From Candidatus Latescibacterota bacterium (GTDB taxonomy: Bacteria > Krumholzibacteriota > Krumholzibacteriia > G020349025), in contig CP070763.1 of the NCBI GenBank assembly GCA_020349025.1, positions 3,585,083 through 3,649,082 of the forward strand: a DNA stretch of 64,000 bases, in the 5' to 3' direction. How positions within the stretch are numbered: the first letter of the stretch is position 1; every line of letters begins with the position of its first letter. Made by a program: the position numbers and the translations under genes. The notes beneath the pieces are model-generated. The model was not told the DNA's origin, did not search any database, and saw nothing but the letters and a program-made list of their open reading frames with translations. Below are positions 30,939 through 41,229 of the stretch, piece after piece.

Positions 30939-33251
30939 TCAGGGTACCTGGAAAACCCAGGTGCGGGTGGAACGATTGCCAACCCGGTCGGCGACCCGCA
31001 CCTCGAGCTGATGCGAGCCGGGAACCAGTGGGGCGATCGGGTGCACACGCACGCGGCCCGTCTCCGGATCCCACTCTGGAATCGCGCGCTCCCCGTCGAT
31101 TTCCACCACGATGTCGCCGTCGGCGATGTCGGCACCGAGATCCTCGACCACGAACTGGAGGCGCGGGGGGCGGTTGGTGCGCGGCTGGGCGCGGAAGGCA
31201 CGCAGCTCGGGCGCGCTCTCGTCGCGCAGCAGGAGGAAGACGCCGGTGAAGCGGGTTTCGGTCACCAAGCGCCCGCTCGAGTCGGGATCGGCGGTGCGGA
31301 AACGCAGGCTGCGGCGTGTCTTCTCGAACAGGGCGACGCGCGACGTCCCCGTCTGCGAAGTGCTGCCGTTCGGGCCCCGCGCATCGGTCCCCGAGGCGCT
31401 CGCATCGACGCAAACGCGCACGCGCCGGTTGAGCGCTGCCGTCAACGGTTCCACGCGCACGCAGAAACCGACCGGGTCGAGCTCCGGCCCCAGGTCGAGG
31501 GCGCTCGGATCGGAGGTCTCGACGCGGACGGCGACGTCCTCGAACAGCGTCTCGCGCTCGAACTCCAGTCGCAGGTTGGGGTCGAGGTCGTCCACGACGC
31601 GCGCGACGCCGGCACGCACGATGCGAGCGCGCAACTCCTGCTGATGGATCGCGCGCCGGCCGTCGAGCGCGGTGACCTCGATGACCAGGGCGTCGAGGTC
31701 GTCGAGATCACCCACTGCCGCGGCCCAGCTCCAGCGGCGCGCCGCCCGCTGCCGCACCCCCGCGAGCCGGGCACGTCGCCCATCGGGACGCTGGATCCAG
31801 ATCCCGGGAGGAGCCGCCAGGATGTCGTCCGTTTCGACCTCGAGCTCGAGTCGTCCATAGCGCCAGCGCTTCTCGAGCCGCACCACCACCTCGCCGCCGC
31901 GCGCCACCGGAGCCGGCGCCACTGCCGTGCGCACCGCCTCGAGGCCGACGGGGTCGCGGACGCGAGCGCGAAGCGCTACGGTCGTCGAGCCGTCCCAGGC
32001 GACGCGTGCGCGCCAAACGCCGCGCGCCGAGTCGTGCCACGCGGGCCACGCCTCCCACGTGGCCCCAGCATCGCGAGATCCCTCGAGCTGCAGCGTCAAA
32101 GCGTGGCGATCCTCGTCGCTGGCGCTGCACTCCACCTGCAGCGACTCCCCCTGCACCTGCGCGCGGAGCGTGTCGATGTGCGGCACGTTGCTGACCAGGA
32201 GCGGGAAGCGCACGCGTCGCCGGTGCCCGGCGACGTCGGTGACCTCGATCTCCACCTCGTGCCGGCCCGGGGGCACGACGAAGACGCGATCGCGCCCCAT
32301 CGCCTCGCGGACGCCGGCGCTCAGAACGCCGCGGCCGCCGTGACGCGGCTCGCGCCCGGCGAGGAGGTTTCCCGGGCGCGCGAAGAGGTTGAAGGAGCGG
32401 GCGTTGCGGTCGACGAGCCGCTCCTGGTCGTAATCCAGGATGATCTGATGGTTGTGGGCGTAGTCGAAGCGCTCGTGCACGGCGCGGTAGAGGCGACGGC
32501 CATTCACGCGGACCTCGTAGCTGTAGGGGGCTTGTCGATAGGGACCGGACGCCGCACGGTCGAGCGCGCGCACTGCGAACCCGAGTCGTCCCGCGGCCCG
32601 CACCGGCTCGTCCAGCTGGCGCTCCCCCGCGACACGCAGCACGTGTGCCGCCAATCCGCCCTCGACGTGCGCCTCCGCGTCGAGGGGCAGGACGCTGACG
32701 TCGCGGATCGTGGGCGCCACGCTGTCACGCACACGGAATCCGCCCGTTTGCGGGTTGCGCGCAACGTCCCCGTCGCGCATCTCGAAGTGCAGGTGTGGAA
32801 AGCCGACGCCGGTATCGCCGCTCCAGGCCACCACCTCGCCGCGCTGCACGCGGATTTCGTCCTTCGGGAGATAGATGTCGAAGGTGTAGCGACCGCGTCG
32901 CGTCTGCTCCTGCCAGGCGCGCGCTGCGATCTCCTTGGCGAAACGTGAGAGGTGTGCGTATACGAGCAAGGGTCCGGAATCGAGCTGGATGTAGATCGCC
33001 TTGCCGTAGCCGAAGGGCGACATGCGCATGCGAGCCACCCAGCCGTCTTCCGGCGCGAAGCACCGGACACCGGTGCGCCCTCCCGTTCCCAGATCGATCC
33101 CGGCGTGCAGGTGCGTGGCTCGCGGCTCGCCGAAGCTGCTGGTGAGCACCGGGCTCGCGTCCAACGGCCACACGGGCCGCGGCTCCCCCGCCGCCGCCGG
33201 CGCCGCGACAGCAGCCGGCACCAAGAGAGCCCACACCCATCGCCTGCCCAT
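30939..33251 (-). CDS. Exported M23 (LytM-type) peptidase-domain protein with Ig-like C-terminus
   Basis: A 770-residue exported protein. A signal peptide (WVWALLVPAAVAAPAAAG) is followed by a split LytM domain with HLHAGIDLG (metal His/Asp) and, after an insertion, GFPHLHFEMRDG (HxH). Both zinc-binding motifs are intact, so peptidoglycan endopeptidase activity is plausible. The remaining 550 residues are beta-rich Ig-like modules, ending in a VRVADRVGNRSTRTW segment. ATG 33251 is chosen: the earlier ATG at 33344 adds a charged stretch before the signal peptide and lies at or upstream of the predicted transcription start. The pairing with dnaE has no obvious functional logic. Confidence 0.85.
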   Translation of the reverse strand: MGRRWVWALLVPAAVAAPAAAGEPRPVWPLDASPVLTSSFGEPRATHLHAGIDLGTGGRTGVRCFAPEDGWVARMRMSPFGYGKAIYIQLDSGPLLVYAHLSRFAKEIAARAWQEQTRRGRYTFDIYLPKDEIRVQRGEVVAWSGDTGVGFPHLHFEMRDGDVARNPQTGGFRVRDSVAPTIRDVSVLPLDAEAHVEGGLAAHVLRVAGERQLDEPVRAAGRLGFAVRALDRAASGPYRQAPYSYEVRVNGRRLYRAVHERFDYAHNHQIILDYDQERLVDRNARSFNLFARPGNLLAGREPRHGGRGVLSAGVREAMGRDRVFVVPPGRHEVEIEVTDVAGHRRRVRFPLLVSNVPHIDTLRAQVQGESLQVECSASDEDRHALTLQLEGSRDAGATWEAWPAWHDSARGVWRARVAWDGSTTVALRARVRDPVGLEAVRTAVAPAPVARGGEVVVRLEKRWRYGRLELEVETDDILAAPPGIWIQRPDGRRARLAGVRQRAARRWSWAAAVGDLDDLDALVIEVTALDGRRAIHQQELRARIVRAGVARVVDDLDPNLRLEFERETLFEDVAVRVETSDPSALDLGPELDPVGFCVRVEPLTAALNRRVRVCVDASASGTDARGPNGSTSQTGTSRVALFEKTRRSLRFRTADPDSSGRLVTETRFTGVFLLLRDESAPELRAFRAQPRTNRPPRLQFVVEDLGADIADGDIVVEIDGERAIPEWDPETGRVRVHPIAPLVPGSHQLEVRVADRVGNRSTRTWVFQVP

Positions 33252-33336
33252 GCCCGTCACCTCACCCGTTGCTGTCGGAACTCCCGAAGGCGGAACGAGT
33301 TTCGTTTTCTCGCGGCCAGCGCCTCGGTTGAACTCG

Positions 33337-33364
33337 AATAGCATCGCGTCGGAGCCAGCGTCAA
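33337..33364 (-). promoter_or_regulatory. Predicted promoter of the M23-dnaE unit
   Basis: Minus strand TTGACG (33359-33364), 16-nt spacer, GCTATT (33337-33342). It sits in the 315-nt divergent gap between the M23 and PpiD-like genes. If real, transcription starts near 33330, which rules out the upstream ATG at 33344 as the M23 start. The rest of the gap shows only this and the opposing promoter. Confidence 0.45.
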
Positions 33365-33404
33365 GCGCGCTCGCTCCACGCTGCCCGCGCTGCGTCTCCC
33401 AGCG

Positions 33405-33432
33405 TTACTTGCCCGCCCCCGAGTGGTATGCT
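33405..33432 (+). promoter_or_regulatory. Predicted promoter of the PpiD-like gene
   Basis: TTACTT (33405-33410), 16-nt spacer, TATGCT (33427-33432) on the plus strand, divergent from the M23 promoter. It would leave a leader of roughly 125 nt before the PpiD-like ATG at 33567. Predicted by eye. Confidence 0.42.
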
Positions 33433-33566
33433 AGGGTGCCGATCTCGGTGAAGCGCGGTTGTTCGCAGCGACCACCTCTTTCTTAGTCTGGCGCGACGGC
33501 CGAGAACCGCTGTCCACGCATCCAATCGAGTACTCATCGGCGTCGCCGTTCCTGAGGAGCCGTGCC

Positions 33567-35361
33567 ATGGTCATGAGACAGCTCCGCTCCGGTCGAAACA
33601 TGAAGACGGTTATGCTGATCGTGGGGGTGTCCTTCCTCGTTGGCTTCGTTTTTCTCTCCGATGGGCTCCAACCTGGAAGAGGTCGCAGCAACGAGAACAT
33701 CGTCGGCATCGTCAATGGCCAGGCGATCGGCTACGAGGAGTACCGCTTCGCGGTCAATCAGCTCTACGACGTCGAGCGCAAGCGTGTCGAACGCGAGGAG
33801 CTGAGCACGCTCGACTACGAGCGGCTCGAAGATCAGGTGTGGGAACGTCTGGTGAACGAGCGGCTCGTACGCCAGGAGGCGGACCGCCTCGGCTTGCAGG
33901 CGACGGATGAGGAGGTCGTGGCGCAGCTCACCAACGACCCTCCCCCTGCGGTTCGCCAGCTCTTCGTCGATGAGCAGGGTCAGTTCGACATGGCGACGTA
34001 CCAGCGCGCGCTCAACGACCCCTCCTTCCCGTGGCTGCAGTACGAGCTGCTCGTGCGACGCGACCTGCCTCTCCTCAAGCTGACGCAGATGGTCTACTCG
34101 CGCGCCTCGGCGAGCGAAGCGGAAGTGCGCGAGGAGTACGCGCGGCGCGAGCTGAAGAACACGGTGCGTTACGTGGGACAGCTTTGGAGCGACGTGGATC
34201 TCGGTGACTTCGAGCCCACGGAGGCCGACCTGCGCCGCTTCTACGACGAGCACATCGACGTCTACATGAGCGGAGAGCAGGTGGTCCTCGAGGCGTTGCG
34301 TATCGAGAAGTCACCGAGCCCGGAGGACCGTGCCGAGCTAATGAGCGAGGCGCGCGCGATGCTGCGCGAGCTCGAGACCGAAGAGGTCTCCGACTTCAGC
34401 GCTTTGGCCGAAATCTACTCGGAGGACCCGAGTCGCACGCGCGGCGGTGACGTGGGCTGGACACAGCGCGGCTTCCTGCCGAGCCCGGTGGAGGAAGCAA
34501 CCTGGGGGCTCGAGCCGGGAGAGCGTACCGAGCCGATCGAATCGGAACGTGGTCTCTACATCGTCCAGGTCGACAGCGCGCGCACGGATGAGGCGGGGGA
34601 GCGCAGGCTCTACCTGCGACAGCTGTTCCTGCGTTCGACCCCGAGCACCGACACGCTCGACAGTCTGCGCGCGCTCGCCTTCGACGTCGCCGAGGCGGCC
34701 AAGAACGACTTCGACGCGGCGGCCTCGCAGTACGGCATCACGATCGAACGGCTGCAACCGGCACGCCGGAGCGGCTCCATTCCCGGTTTCGGCTACTCGC
34801 AGCGCGTGCGGGACTGGGCCTTCGCTGCGGCGCCCGCAAGCGTCGGTGGACCCTACGCCAACGACGACGCTTCGTTCGTGTTCCGCGTCGCCGAGAAGAT
34901 GGAAGCCGCGCCCCTGCCCTTCGAAGAGGTGGAGTCGCGCGTGAAGTCGGCGTTCATCCAGGAACGCAGGAAAGAAGTTGCGCGCCAGACGCTGGTCGCC
35001 GTCCACGAGGCGCTGCGCACCGGCGCCACGCTTGCGGAGGCAGCGGCGACACAGGGGCTGCAGGTCGAGGAACCGGAGCCGTTCACCCACTACGAGAGCG
35101 TCCCCGGCGTCGGCAGCGCCAACGAGTTCACCGCCCTCGGTTACGTGCTCGTGCCGGGTCAGACGAGCGGTGTCATCGAAACGAGCCTCGGTGCCTACAT
35201 CGTGGAGCTGATCGCGCGTGACGAGTTCGACGAAGAGAAGTACCGCGAGGCGCGCGACAGCCACTATCAGAGCATGATCGGCCGCCGCGCCACGCAGATC
35301 TACGAGGCTTGGCTGCAGGAGCTGAACGACAAGGCGGAGATCATCGACAACCGCAGGCCGC

Positions 35362-35369
<8 letters not shown>
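33567..35369 (+). CDS. Membrane-anchored peptidyl-prolyl isomerase, SurA/PpiD-like
   Basis: A 600-residue periplasmic foldase anchored by one N-terminal membrane helix (TVMLIVGVSFLVGFVFLSDG). The SurA_N-like chaperone region follows (GIVNGQAIGYEEYRFAVNQL). A parvulin (PpiC) domain sits around residues 240-350, with SDFSALAEIYSEDPSRTRGG, DVGWTQRGFLPSPVEEA and SERGLYIVQVD, and a second degenerate parvulin-like segment near the C-terminus. The PpiD topology suggests it helps release or fold exported proteins such as the many outer-membrane proteins encoded nearby. ATG 33567 has GAGGAG 8 nt upstream; the frame could start 36 codons earlier but without a signal. It overlaps the MFS gene by 8 nt. 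Confidence 0.85.
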
Positions 35370-36642
<1,273 letters not shown>

Positions 36643-36703
36643 ACTCCGCCCGCGCGGCCGCACCCCACACCCCTCGGGCCCGGTGCGTTCTGGGCGGGCG
36701 CGG

Positions 36704-36732
36704 TTGACTTCGTCCCGATCGCTTCTTAACTT
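36704..36732 (+). promoter_or_regulatory. Predicted promoter of the NHL propeller gene
   Basis: TTGACT (36704-36709), exactly 17 nt, TAACTT (36727-36732). It lies in the 118-nt gap after the MFS gene and gives a short leader of about 22 nt before ATG 36761. One of the better promoter matches in the window. Confidence 0.55.
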
Positions 36733-36760
36733 GCGGCGGATTCCTCGCCAGGGAGCTCCG

Positions 36761-37801
36761 ATGCAGAGCACACGATCGCTGGCGTGGCGCCACGTCGCAT
36801 GCGCGGCATGCGCGCCGCTGCTCGCCGGCTCCACCCTCGTGGGGCCGCTGCTTGCAGTCGCAGGCGCCGAGGACCCGCCCCGGCTGGCGGCGGAGTGGGG
36901 CGAGCACGGCAGCGGTGCCAGCCAGCTGCAACACCCGCGCGGCATCGATATCGACGAGCGCGGCGTGCTCTACTTCGCCGATTGGCGCAACCACCGCGTG
37001 CAGATGTTCGACCGTGCAGGCAACCATCTGGGCAGCTGGGGGAGCGAGGGCAGTGCCCCGGGGCAGTTCAGCGAACCGCTCGGCGTGGCCGTCGGCACGG
37101 AGGGCCACGTTTACGTCACCGACCGGAACAACTATCGGGTGCAGAAGTTCCAGAGCGACGGCACGTTCGTGACCGAGTGGGGCTCGGAAGGGTACGCAGA
37201 CGGCCAGTTCCTACTGGTGCACGCCATCGCCATCGACGCCGATGGCGACGTCTACGTCACGGACGCCGGGCGTGGCATCGTCCAGCGCTTCACCAGCGCC
37301 GGCGAGTTCGTCCTCGCATTCGGAGCCTCGGGCCTGGGACAGCTCATCGCTCCCCTCGGAATCACGATCGACAGCAGCGGCAACGTCTTCGTCACCGATC
37401 TGGCGCAGGCGGCGGAAGCCGTGGTGAAGTTCACGCGCAGCGGCGAGTACCTGCTGCGTTGGGGCGGCTTTGGCGAGATCCCGGGGTACTTCCAGACTCC
37501 GATCGGCATCGACACCGACTCGCGCGGTGACGTGTACGTGGTCGATCACCACAACTTCCGCGTGCAGAAGTTCACGAACGACGGCGCCTTCATCTCGGAG
37601 TGGGGAACCCAAGGCCGCGACGGCGTCCAGTTCGTCGGACCCCACGACATGGTCGTCGACGACCAGGACGACCTCTTCATCATCGACCTCGGGAACGACG
37701 GCGTCGTGCAGCACTACACCTACCGGCCCGTCTCCGTCGAGAGCGTCTCATGGAGCGAGGTCAAGCGCCTCTACCACCTTCCGGCCGCCGTGCAGCGCTG
37801 A
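36761..37801 (+). CDS. Secreted NHL-repeat propeller protein with W-x3-K-x-LY tail
   Basis: A 346-residue exported protein. A signal peptide (CAACAPLLAGSTLVGPLLAVAGA) is followed by six NHL blades, each of the type GQFSEPLGVAVGTEGHVYVT with a following NNYRVQKF. NHL propellers usually bind protein or carbohydrate; no catalytic residues are evident. The C-terminus reads VSWSEVKRLYHLPAAVQR. Its W-S-x-V-K-x-L-Y core matches the last residues of two unrelated exported proteins at 47426 and 62643. ATG 36761 is preferred over the longer frame because of its CAGGGAG site and the promoter just upstream. Confidence 0.82.
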   Translation: MQSTRSLAWRHVACAACAPLLAGSTLVGPLLAVAGAEDPPRLAAEWGEHGSGASQLQHPRGIDIDERGVLYFADWRNHRVQMFDRAGNHLGSWGSEGSAPGQFSEPLGVAVGTEGHVYVTDRNNYRVQKFQSDGTFVTEWGSEGYADGQFLLVHAIAIDADGDVYVTDAGRGIVQRFTSAGEFVLAFGASGLGQLIAPLGITIDSSGNVFVTDLAQAAEAVVKFTRSGEYLLRWGGFGEIPGYFQTPIGIDTDSRGDVYVVDHHNFRVQKFTNDGAFISEWGTQGRDGVQFVGPHDMVVDDQDDLFIIDLGNDGVVQHYTYRPVSVESVSWSEVKRLYHLPAAVQR

Positions 37802-38005
37802 GCTGCCGCCACGACGACGCCCGCCCCCCCGTTGTGTTGCGCTGCGACTCGCCCAGCGCACAGCGAAGCCAGCGCGGCGACTACTCAAGTGTTCACATCC
37901 TTGCGCTACAGAGCTTCCCTCGCCGCCGCGTGGGAACCTGCGGACGGCGTGACGGCGCGCGAGGCGCCCGGCCGCACACTCAGGCGTGCCCTCGAATCCG
38001 CGTCG

Positions 38006-38034
38006 TTTCCGACCCCGGAAGGGTTCGCTATGAT
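38006..38034 (+). promoter_or_regulatory. Predicted promoter of the M16 pair
   Basis: TTTCCG (38006-38011), 17 nt, TATGAT (38029-38034). The -10 is strong and the -35 weak. It would place the start near 38041, about 36 nt before the GTG at 38077. The rest of the 275-nt gap after the propeller gene holds nothing recognisable. The -35 resembles the one upstream of napD (TTTCCA). Confidence 0.48.
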
Positions 38035-38076
38035 GGCGCCGCCGGAAACGAAGACTCCCTTCCGAAGGAGAAAACC

Positions 38077-39468
38077 GTGCTGGGTCATCCCACCGTTCGA
38101 TCGCGGACGACGGCGCGCCGACCATGCCGCTGGCTGGTCGTGAGCATGACGCTGTGCGTCCTGATCGGAGCGACAACCTCCGCGATCGCACAGAAGATCT
38201 TCCCGTACGAGACGCACGTCGAGACACTCGACAACGGTCTCAAAACGATGCTGATTCCGATGAATTCGGGTGGACTCGTAGCGTACTGGACGATCGTGCG
38301 CACGGGCGCACGCGACGAGTACGAGCCGGGTCACACCGGGTTCGCACATTTCTTCGAGCACATGATGTTCCGCGGCTCGGAAAAGTATCCGCGTGAGGTG
38401 CGCGAGAAGCTCGTGACCGAGATGGGCGCAGATGCCAACGCCTTCACGAGCGACGACCTCACCGCCTACTACCTGAACATCGCGTCCGAGGATCTCGAGC
38501 AGGTGATCGAGCTGGAGAGCGACCGCTTCAAGAATCTCAAGTACCCCGAAGCGGAGTTCAAGACCGAAGCGGGCGCGGTATACGGCGAGTACCGCAAGAA
38601 CCGTATGAACCCGTTCTTCCGCGTCTACGAAGCGGTCCACCAGGAAGCGTTCGACGTCCACACTTACGGCCACACGGCCATGGGCTACGTCGAGGACATC
38701 AAGGCGATGCCGGAGATGTTCGAGTACTCGCAGTCCTTCTTCTCGCGCTACTACCGCCCCGAGAACGTCGTCGTCGTCGTCATCGGCGACATCGACGTGG
38801 GGCGCACGCGCAAGAACCTGCAGGAGCACTACGGCGACTGGGCGCGGGGCTACACGCCGCCGCAGGTTCCCGTGGAGCCGAAGCAGACCAAGGAGAAACG
38901 CATCGACGTGCCGTACGAGGGGCAGTCCCTGCCGATCGTGTGGATCTCCTACAAGATGGACGCCTTCGACCCGAACAACCTGGAGCTCATGAGCGCCGAT
39001 GTCTTCGCCCAGCTCGCGTTCGGCGAGACCAGCGACATCCACAAGAAGCTCGTCCTGGAGGAGCAGGTCGTGGAGTTCATCCAGGGTGAAGTCAACATGA
39101 ACCGGGACCCCGGGCTGATGGACATCATCGCGCGGGTCAAGGAGCCGCAGAGGGTGGACTACGTCGTGCAGGAGATCGACAGGACGATCGCGCATTTCAA
39201 GGAGAACCTGCCCGACGCGCAGCGCCTGGCCGATCTCAAGTCCAACGTGAGGTACGACTTCCTGATGGGGCTCGACACGCCGATGAACGTGGCGCGCAGA
39301 CTCTACCGCGTCATCGCCGTCACGGGCGGCATCGAGGCCGTCGACCACATGTACCGCTCGTACGACAAGGTGTCGGCGCAAGACGTCCAGAACGCCGCGC
39401 GTAAGTACTTCGTCGACGAGCAGCGCACGATTGCGATCCTGCGCCCTGGCGAGGGGGGTGAGAGCTGA
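38077..39468 (+). CDS. M16-family zinc peptidase, catalytic subunit
   Basis: A 463-residue exported insulinase/pitrilysin-type protease. The signal peptide (VVSMTLCVLIGATTSAIAQ) is followed by the N-terminal M16 domain with the inverted zinc motif HFFEH (residues 91-95) and the distal glutamate in AGAVYGEYRK, so all metal ligands are present. The C-terminal M16 domain follows with the SADVFAQLAFGETSDIHKKL region. M16 proteases of this size work as pairs of half-enzymes, cleaving short peptides. The start is a GTG at 38077 with AAGGAG 6 nt upstream; the frame extends far upstream without coding character. The stop overlaps the next ATG (TGATG). Confidence 0.9.
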   Translation: MLGHPTVRSRTTARRPCRWLVVSMTLCVLIGATTSAIAQKIFPYETHVETLDNGLKTMLIPMNSGGLVAYWTIVRTGARDEYEPGHTGFAHFFEHMMFRGSEKYPREVREKLVTEMGADANAFTSDDLTAYYLNIASEDLEQVIELESDRFKNLKYPEAEFKTEAGAVYGEYRKNRMNPFFRVYEAVHQEAFDVHTYGHTAMGYVEDIKAMPEMFEYSQSFFSRYYRPENVVVVVIGDIDVGRTRKNLQEHYGDWARGYTPPQVPVEPKQTKEKRIDVPYEGQSLPIVWISYKMDAFDPNNLELMSADVFAQLAFGETSDIHKKLVLEEQVVEFIQGEVNMNRDPGLMDIIARVKEPQRVDYVVQEIDRTIAHFKENLPDAQRLADLKSNVRYDFLMGLDTPMNVARRLYRVIAVTGGIEAVDHMYRSYDKVSAQDVQNAARKYFVDEQRTIAILRPGEGGES

Positions 39469-40988
39469 TGCGACGCACACGACTCGGCGCAGCGCTGCTG
39501 CTTCTGTTCGCCGTCGCCTGCGGCGGCGAATCGCCCGAGGGCCGAGCCTCGAGCGCTCAAGATGGAACCATCCTGCTGCCGGTGCGTGACGATCCCACCG
39601 TGAGCTTCTGCATCTGGTTCCAGGTGGGATCGCAGAACGATCCACCCGGCAAGGAGGGCCTGGCCTACGTCACCGGCCACCTGCTGGCGGAAGGGTCGAC
39701 GCAGGACAACTCCTACGAGGAGATCCTGGCGCAGCTGTATCCGCTGGCATCCACCTACGGCGTTCGAGTGGACCGTGAGATGACAACGTTCCGCGGGCGC
39801 ACGCACGTCGACAACTTGGAGAAGTTCTACGCACTGTTCACGGATGCGTTCCTGAAGCCGAAGTTCGACGAGAAGGACTTCGAGCGCGTTCGCAACGATG
39901 CACTGAATGCGATCAAGAACACGCTGCGCTACTCCTCCGACGAGGAACTCGGGAAGGCGGCGTTCTACGACTTCGTCTTCACCGGCACGTCGTACAGCCA
40001 TCCGCGCGAGGGCACGGTGCAGGGGCTGGAGTCTCTGACCATCGACGACGTGAGGGCTTTCTACAACCAGTACTTCACGCTCGAGAACAGCGTCCTCGCG
40101 TTGGGGGGTGGCTATCCGTCGAACCTGCCGGAGCGGCTGCGAACTTCGATGAGCGCGCTACCCGCTGGCAAGCCTGCGCCGGCGCAAGAACCGCGGGCGG
40201 CGGCCATCGACGGCCGCAAGGTCGTGCTGGTGTCGAAGGCGGGCGCCGACGCCTCGCTCAGCTTCGGGTTCCCCATCGACGTGCTGCGCGGTGAACGCGA
40301 GTTCTACGCCCTGTGGGTGGCCAACTCGTGGCTCGGCGAGCACCGCAACAGCTCCAGCCATCTGTATCAGGTCATCCGCTCGGCGCGCGGCATGAACTAC
40401 GGCGACTACTCCTACATCGAGGCGTACCCGGAGGGTGGCTTCCGGCAGAAGCCACCGCAGAACGTCTCGCGCCGCCAGCAGTGCTTCGAGATCTGGATTC
40501 GGACGCTGCCGAACGACCAGGCGGTGTTCGCGTTGCGCGCGGCCCTACGCGAGCTGCAAACCCTGGTCGACCGGGGCATGAGCGAAGAGGACTTCGAGCT
40601 CACGCGCTCCTTCCTCAACAAGTACGTGCTGCACTTCGCGGAGACGACGTCGCAACGCTTGCGCTACGCCGTGGATGACCGTTTTTACGGCATCGATGGC
40701 AGCCACCTCGAGAACTTCCGCAAGATCCTCCCGACGCTCACGCTCGAGGAGGTCAACGCCGCGATCCGCAAGCACCTGCAGTACGAGAACATGAAGATCG
40801 CCATCATTACCGGCGATGCGGACCTCATCAAACGCCAGCTGGAGAGCGACGAGGCCACTCCGATGCAGTACGCCTCGGAAAAGCCGGCCGAGGTGCTGGA
40901 GGAGGACAAGGAGATCTCCACGTTGCCGCTCCAGATCGCCGCGGCGGACATCCAGGTCATCCCGGTCGAGGAGATGTTCGAGAACTGA
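39468..40988 (+). CDS. M16-family protein lacking the zinc motif, lipoprotein partner subunit
   Basis: A 506-residue M16-like protein directly coupled to the active subunit (TGATG overlap). The N-terminus is a lipoprotein signal, MRRTRLGAALLLLFAVACGG, with Cys18 as the likely lipidated residue. Where the active subunit has HFFEH, this one has GHLLAEG, so the second metal histidine is lost and the protein should be catalytically inactive. In two-subunit M16 enzymes (for example mitochondrial processing peptidase) the inactive subunit forms half of the substrate chamber through its glycine-rich loop. The heterodimer here is inferred. It would tether the protease to a membrane. Confidence 0.86.
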   Translation: MRRTRLGAALLLLFAVACGGESPEGRASSAQDGTILLPVRDDPTVSFCIWFQVGSQNDPPGKEGLAYVTGHLLAEGSTQDNSYEEILAQLYPLASTYGVRVDREMTTFRGRTHVDNLEKFYALFTDAFLKPKFDEKDFERVRNDALNAIKNTLRYSSDEELGKAAFYDFVFTGTSYSHPREGTVQGLESLTIDDVRAFYNQYFTLENSVLALGGGYPSNLPERLRTSMSALPAGKPAPAQEPRAAAIDGRKVVLVSKAGADASLSFGFPIDVLRGEREFYALWVANSWLGEHRNSSSHLYQVIRSARGMNYGDYSYIEAYPEGGFRQKPPQNVSRRQQCFEIWIRTLPNDQAVFALRAALRELQTLVDRGMSEEDFELTRSFLNKYVLHFAETTSQRLRYAVDDRFYGIDGSHLENFRKILPTLTLEEVNAAIRKHLQYENMKIAIITGDADLIKRQLESDEATPMQYASEKPAEVLEEDKEISTLPLQIAAADIQVIPVEEMFEN

Positions 40989-41005
40989 GGGGAAGTGTGT
41001 TCTTT

Positions 41006-41027
41006 GGGGGCGGCGCGTGCCGCCCCC
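41006..41027 (+). terminator. Strong GC hairpin after the M16 pair
   Basis: A perfect nine-pair stem, GGGGGCGGC-GCGT-GCCGCCCCC, begins 18 nt after the M16 stop. It has no T-run after it on the plus strand, so it may stabilise the mRNA end or work with Rho rather than be a classical terminator. Confidence 0.42.
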
Positions 41028-41198
41028 GACCGCCTCTGGCAGAGACACGCCGCGGGTGCGTGCCGAGCCGCAAAGCCGCGTGATCACGTTGAGCCCTGAA
41101 AGGCCCATCTGCGCTTTGCGTGGTCCCACTGTGCCCACCCATTCATCTTGCGGTCGTTTCAACGTCGGTGCCCGGCGTGCAGCGCTCCGTCGGAAGGA

Positions 41199-41229
41199 GT
41201 GACGCGAACGGGATGGATGCGCATACAAT
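41199..41229 (+). promoter_or_regulatory. Possible promoter overlapping the kinase start region
   Basis: GTGACG (41199-41204), 19 nt, TACAAT (41224-41229), followed 7 nt later by ATG 41237. If real, transcription would begin at or within a base or two of that ATG, giving a leaderless mRNA. The upstream ATG 41213 would then not be used. Confidence 0.35.
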
